Assembly (NCBI RefSeq): GCF_023806085.1
Contig: NZ_JAMSLX010000013.1
Span: forward strand, 26,990 to 90,989
DNA: 64,000 bases
Direction of reading: 5' to 3'
Source: Hephaestia sp. MAHUQ-44
Lineage (GTDB): Bacteria > Pseudomonadota > Alphaproteobacteria > Sphingomonadales > Sphingomonadaceae
This document shows positions 60,891 through 64,000 of this stretch, piece by piece. A program made the position numbers and the translations under genes. Position 1 is the stretch's first letter; the number at the start of each line of letters is the position of its first letter. The notes below the pieces were generated by a model. That model saw only the letters and a program-made list of their open reading frames with translations. It made no database searches and was not told the origin of the DNA.

Positions 60891-62615
60891 GTGGGTGCGT
60901 TGGCGGTCCTCAGGAGCCTGATCGGCCTCATGGCGCAGCCGGCGCTCGGCCTGCGGCGCGACCTTGTGCTCGGGACGCTGATCGAACTGGTGGGAATCGG
61001 CCTGACGACGATGGGGCCGTTCGTGCTCAAGATACTGGTGGACCGGCTGGCGGACGGCGACTTGTCCATGCCGGTCGCCGCGGCATTGGTGACCGCTTTC
61101 GTGCTCACCTGGTCGGGGGCGACCTTCACCGCCGCGCTCAAATTCCGGCACACGATGCGGCTGATCGACGGCTTGTCGCGAGCGTTGATCGGACGGGCGA
61201 TGGCGTCGCGGCTTCCCGACGCCGCGTCGCGGCGTGACGGCGACAGCGGGCGCACGCTTGGCCAGCTCGAGCGGCTCCCGTATAGCCTTCAATTGGTGGT
61301 CGACGGTCTGATCGGCCGGGTCGCGCCGATGACGGTACAGCTGGTCGTCAGCCTCGCGGCGGCCGCGACGGCGGTGCCGATCGGTTATGTGCTGATCCTG
61401 GCGGTGGTTCTGCTGGCCTATGCCGGCGCGACGCAGGGCGGCGCAGGCCGTTTTCACATTCAGGCGAAGGCGACCAATGCGGCGGCGACGGGCGTCTCGC
61501 AGCGGATCGGCGACGTGTTACGCAATGCGCGCCGTGTCGTGCTGAACGGCACGACGGCGCAGGAGCTGGCGGCGATCGACGACGAGGTCGGCGTCAAGCG
61601 CGCGGCGACCGAACGACTGTCGTCGATGCTGATCGGCACGGCGGCGGTCCAGTATCTGGTGATCGGCGCGGGGTTGGTCGTGTTGCTCGTCCTGGCGGCG
61701 AACGACGTCGGGCGAGGGCGGATCACGGTCGGCGATTTCGTGCTGCTCCAGGCCTATGCCTTCCGGCTCGCGGTCCCGCTCGGCGGGATCGGCTTCATCG
61801 TGCGCCAGGCCGGGGTGTCGCTCGCCAATGTCGGGGAGGTGCTGGCGATCGGCGGCGGCGGGACCAACGGGGCCGTGCCGCGCCATCCTGCATCGCCGGC
61901 GACGTCGATCCGGCTTGAGGGCGTCGGCTTCCGCTACGGCGGACCCGAAGCGCCCGACGTGCTGAGCGGGGTCGATGCCGCCATCGCCCCCGGCGCGTTC
62001 GTGGTGATCGCCGGCGCGAACGGCTCGGGCAAGTCGACTTTGGCGCAATTGACGGCCGGTTTGATGGAGCCCAGCGAGGGCCGCATTCTGATCGACGGCC
62101 AACCGGCGCAGGCCGATGACCGGCTGCGTCGGCTGCTTTACGTTCCCCAGCTCGTCGGCCTGTTCAACCGCACGCTGCGCGACAACGCCCTTTATCCGCC
62201 GACGCGGCTTGACGATGTCGGGCTGGCGGCGCTGCTCGACGCCTGGCGGTTCCATCCCGACGGCCGCGCAGCTGATCTCGACCTGATCGTCGGCGAGCAG
62301 GGCGAGCGTTTGTCGGGCGGCCAGATCCAGAAGCTGGAGCTGGCGCGCCTGACCGGCGTGGAGGCGCCGGCAGTGTTGCTCGACGAGACCACGTCGGCGC
62401 TTGACCGGCCGAGCGAGGCGGCCGCGATCGCCGCGTTGCGCGACGCCTATCGCGGCCACACCACGCTGATCCTGGTCAGCCACCGGCTGTGGCTGGCGGA
62501 AGCGGCTGACATGGTGGTCTTTCTCGAGGCCGGGCGGGCCGTGGCCGGCGATCACGCAACACTCGCGGCGACATCGCCGGGCTACCGGGCCTTCTGGGCG
62601 ATGAAGGGCGGATGA
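60891..62615 (+). CDS. ABC half-transporter (exporter type) with fused ATPase
   Basis: A 574-residue exporter half: membrane domain (six hydrophobic stretches between 20 and 300), then ATPase with Walker A GANGSGKST (375-383), LSGGQ (474-478) and Walker B AVLLDETTSALD (about 494-505), H-loop SHRLW. A GTG at 60,891 follows an AGGAGG box. It works as a homodimer. No precursor peptide, asparagine synthase, or accessory protein is nearby, so cargo is unknown. A drug, peptide or lipid exporter are options. Confidence 0.85.
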   Translation: MGALAVLRSLIGLMAQPALGLRRDLVLGTLIELVGIGLTTMGPFVLKILVDRLADGDLSMPVAAALVTAFVLTWSGATFTAALKFRHTMRLIDGLSRALIGRAMASRLPDAASRRDGDSGRTLGQLERLPYSLQLVVDGLIGRVAPMTVQLVVSLAAAATAVPIGYVLILAVVLLAYAGATQGGAGRFHIQAKATNAAATGVSQRIGDVLRNARRVVLNGTTAQELAAIDDEVGVKRAATERLSSMLIGTAAVQYLVIGAGLVVLLVLAANDVGRGRITVGDFVLLQAYAFRLAVPLGGIGFIVRQAGVSLANVGEVLAIGGGGTNGAVPRHPASPATSIRLEGVGFRYGGPEAPDVLSGVDAAIAPGAFVVIAGANGSGKSTLAQLTAGLMEPSEGRILIDGQPAQADDRLRRLLYVPQLVGLFNRTLRDNALYPPTRLDDVGLAALLDAWRFHPDGRAADLDLIVGEQGERLSGGQIQKLELARLTGVEAPAVLLDETTSALDRPSEAAAIAALRDAYRGHTTLILVSHRLWLAEAADMVVFLEAGRAVAGDHATLAATSPGYRAFWAMKGG

Positions 62616-62625
62616 CCGCATGAAC

Positions 62626-63463
62626 TCATCCGCGCAGAAGGCCGCGCCATTCGCCGTCGACGAGGCGTTCGCCGGTGCGCAGGAGGCGCAGAACGGTCTT
62701 TCTGAGGTCGTTGTTGCCTTCGTACCATTCGCGCTCGACGCGCGCGCGGCCGAACAGGGCGATGGCGATTTCACGCTGGCTGGCGCCGGCGCGTCGCCCG
62801 TCATGGGCGCGCAGGGCGTCGGCCCAGCGGCGGGCGCGACGCACGGGAGGATAGAGGTTGGCGGGAATGCGGCTGAGGCGCTTGAGCGCGAGCAGGCGGC
62901 GCAGGGTCATGACGCGCGGCTCGGCGCTGTCGAAACCGGCGATGCGGTAGCGCAGCCGCACCGGGCCATCGGCGAGGCTCGCACCGGCGGCCGTCAGCGC
63001 CAGGCGTCGGGCCCCATCGACGATCAACAGCTCCTCGCGGCCGCGGGCCGCCCGCCGCAGCCAGGCCGGGCAGGGGAGGCTGGCCAGGTCGAAGGCGTCG
63101 GGATCGTCGGCCCGGCAGGTTTCCGCATCGGCTTCGAGGACGGCGGCGTGCCGTTCAGGCGACCAGAAGACCAGGGGCGGCGCATGGACGTCGTTGTCCG
63201 GGTTGAAATCGCCAGCCCCACAGACCCTCCCTGGCGTCGTCGAGCGGCGTGTCTGCGATCATGAGCCGGACCATCGGCGCGCGCTCGAGCATTTCGAGCG
63301 TTCGACACCGCAGCAGCCGGGGCGCGTCGCGCGCGGCCCGCATTGCGGCCTGCCAGGCCCATCCGGCGCGATCGAGGGTCAGCAGGCGATCGTAAGGCTG
63401 CCGGTCTTCCCAAGCCAGCACCGCTGCGTCGACATCGTCCTCTCGCATGGGCGTCCTTTCCAT
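62626..63463 (-). pseudogene. DUF6499-DUF2285 regulator, split by a one-base frameshift
   Basis: The N-terminal part (ATG at 63,463: DDVDAAVLAWEDRQPYDRLLTLDRAGWAWQ) matches DUF6499. The C-terminal part (from about 63,200, including VFWSPERHAAV, SRIPANLYPPVRRARRW and a C-terminal DUF2285 helix) belongs to the same protein, but in another frame. One extra base around 63,203-63,208 (WGWRF then NPDNDVHAPP) separates them. As read, translation stops at 63,155. Such proteins are usually transcriptional regulators of ICEs. It may be real inactivation, programmed frameshifting or sequencing error. Confidence 0.85.
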
Positions 63464-63873
63464 GCAGCCGTGCGGCCGGGACGCGCCTTGGATGGAAGCG
63501 GCGAGCCCGGCGCAATGCTAGGGAAGCGGAGGCGCGGCAATCTTCACGAATATGGCGGCGGTTTCACCTATCCGACTGAATTGACGAGGAATCGCGAGAA
63601 TTGTTTCGGTAGCGGCTGGTGCAGTCACGTCAAATGGATGAACCATTGCCCGGCAAATGCGGATTTGCGAAAATTGCAGGGCCACCGCGCTAATTGCAAT
63701 GATGGTCTTGCGCTCTATCCCTGTCGTTCAGGGGCCGATCACGACCTGAAAGCGGTCGCTCTCGAAATTGTTTGCGACATGGGCGCATGGCAGCAATGTT
63801 CGACGATCCGGAATGTCCGCTTCCGGGCGGCGAGCTAGTGAAGCTGCCCTTTGTTCATGAAGTCGGACCAAGA
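63464..63873. other. Gap between the DUF2285 gene and the IS66 element
   Basis: About 400 bases, lower in GC than its surroundings, in which I can support no gene. It contains probable control sequences for the leftward DUF6499-DUF2285 gene. The 8 bases just before the IS (63,866-63,873, GACCAAGA) are the expected target-site duplication. Confidence 0.4.
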
Positions 63874-64000
63874 GTAAGCGTGGCCTGGAGGCCGCGGTTC
63901 AGGCGGCTTGAGCGATGGGCTGATCGACAGGTGGCTGCCAATTCCATGGGAGCAGTTCGTCCCAGCGGGTGGCGGGCCAATCGGCTGCGATCTTGCTGAT
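63874..64000. mobile_element. IS66-family insertion, one end only
   Basis: The terminal inverted repeat begins at 63,874 with GTAAGCG, the hallmark of IS66 elements, and is followed by the C-terminal part of the transposase. The rest of the element is beyond the window edge. Confidence 0.8.
63899..64000 (-). CDS. IS66 transposase TnpC, C-terminal fragment at the window edge
   Basis: The last 33 residues end with ATRWDELLPWNWQPP and IAQAA, matching the C-terminus of IS66-family TnpC (typically RIDELLPWNW). The stop TGA is at 63,899-63,901. The remainder, with the catalytic DDE core, lies outside. It is 25 bases from the IS terminus, which is normal. Confidence 0.85.
   Translation of the reverse strand: MSKIAADWPATRWDELLPWNWQPPVDQPIAQAA

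Larger units (their letters stand above)
33570..64000. mobile_element. Integrative and conjugative element (left end to window edge)
   Basis: From the 3' end of tRNA-Gln to the right edge the genes are those of an ICE: a serine recombinase, a complete P-type trb mating-pore set, the coupling protein TraG, a VirD2-like relaxase with adjacent oriT-like repeats, a TraF peptidase, lytic transglycosylase, ParB-like and ArdC-like proteins, DUF2285 and DUF736 proteins, and cargo genes. The left boundary is inferred at 33,566-33,570. No repeat of the tRNA 3' end appears in the window, so the right end lies outside, beyond an IS66 insertion. Confidence 0.85.

Noticed and set aside
63772..63999. 75-residue + strand frame crossing into the IS66 end
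   Set aside because: It starts at TTG without a ribosome binding site and runs into the IS terminus. Composition past the junction is the shadow of transposase.
1..64000. CRISPR array
   Set aside because: No regularly spaced direct repeats with unique spacers were seen. The repeats found are inverted or short.

Overview
The window is GC-rich alphaproteobacterial DNA, most likely from a Sphingomonas-like member of the Sphingomonadaceae. The evidence is the protein families present: MucR/Ros-type regulators, a phasin, alphaproteobacterial CtaA, NADH-independent housekeeping genes with typical alphaproteobacterial neighbours, Sphingomonas-style intergenic inverted repeats, and a Trb-type conjugative element of a kind common in this family. 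No rRNA, CRISPR array or obvious prophage was seen.

Region 1 (1 to about 33,500) is ordinary chromosome. It carries a MucR regulator, rimI-tsaB, a RutE-like nitroreductase, an Nfu-type Fe-S scaffold, a phasin, a secreted alpha-amino acid ester hydrolase-like enzyme, rplJ-rplL with a promoter and leader, a DbpA-like DEAD-box helicase and an SLC13 permease. A compact sulfur cluster follows at 12,000-18,060: an Rrf2 regulator, sulfate binding protein, cysT, cysW, cysA, a 59-residue DUF2292 protein and an outer membrane channel. A matching CCTA-N9-TAGG motif lies in front of both the regulator and the transporter operon. Next come a secreted phage-tailspike-like protein, tRNA-Ala, rplM-rpsI, cutA-ctaA, a Zur box followed by a MerC-type membrane protein and zur, then dxs-tlyA, tspO, ubiK, a YbjN protein, proC, a MarR regulator and a branched-chain aminotransferase. 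Several overlaps of the ATGA type show tight translational coupling. Four families of intergenic inverted repeats punctuate this half.

Region 2 (about 33,570 to beyond the right edge) is an integrative and conjugative element that abuts tRNA-Gln(TTG). A large serine recombinase sits at the left end, with its reading frame running antisense through the tRNA. It is followed by a complete trb mating-pore operon read leftwards (trbB, C, D, E, J, L, F, G, I plus DUF2274, DUF736 and a small protein), a ribbon-helix-helix regulator and the coupling protein TraG. An AbiEi/AbiEii toxin-antitoxin locus of opposite polarity has a palindromic operator in its promoter and a frameshift in the toxin gene. 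A VirD2-like relaxase follows, with an oriT-like repeat region just upstream, then a small coiled-coil protein, a lytic transglycosylase, a TraF-type S26 peptidase, an AlpA-like HTH protein, a second DUF736 protein and a MucR protein lacking the zinc-site cysteine.

The rest of the element carries cargo and maintenance genes: an Ogt-type alkyltransferase translationally coupled to a 2OG-Fe(II) oxygenase (a probable alkylation-repair pair), a ParB-like protein, an ArdC-type antirestriction protein behind a long palindrome-rich leader, an orphan ABC exporter, and a DUF6499-DUF2285 regulator gene broken by one base. At the right edge, an IS66-family transposon begins at 63,874 with its terminal repeat and the C-terminus of its transposase. 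The other end of the element is outside the window.

The loci that best repay follow-up are the readthrough recombinase at tRNA-Gln, the candidate oriT, the AbiE operator with damaged toxin, the predicted Rrf2 sulfur operator, and the coupled Ogt-dioxygenase pair on a mobile element.
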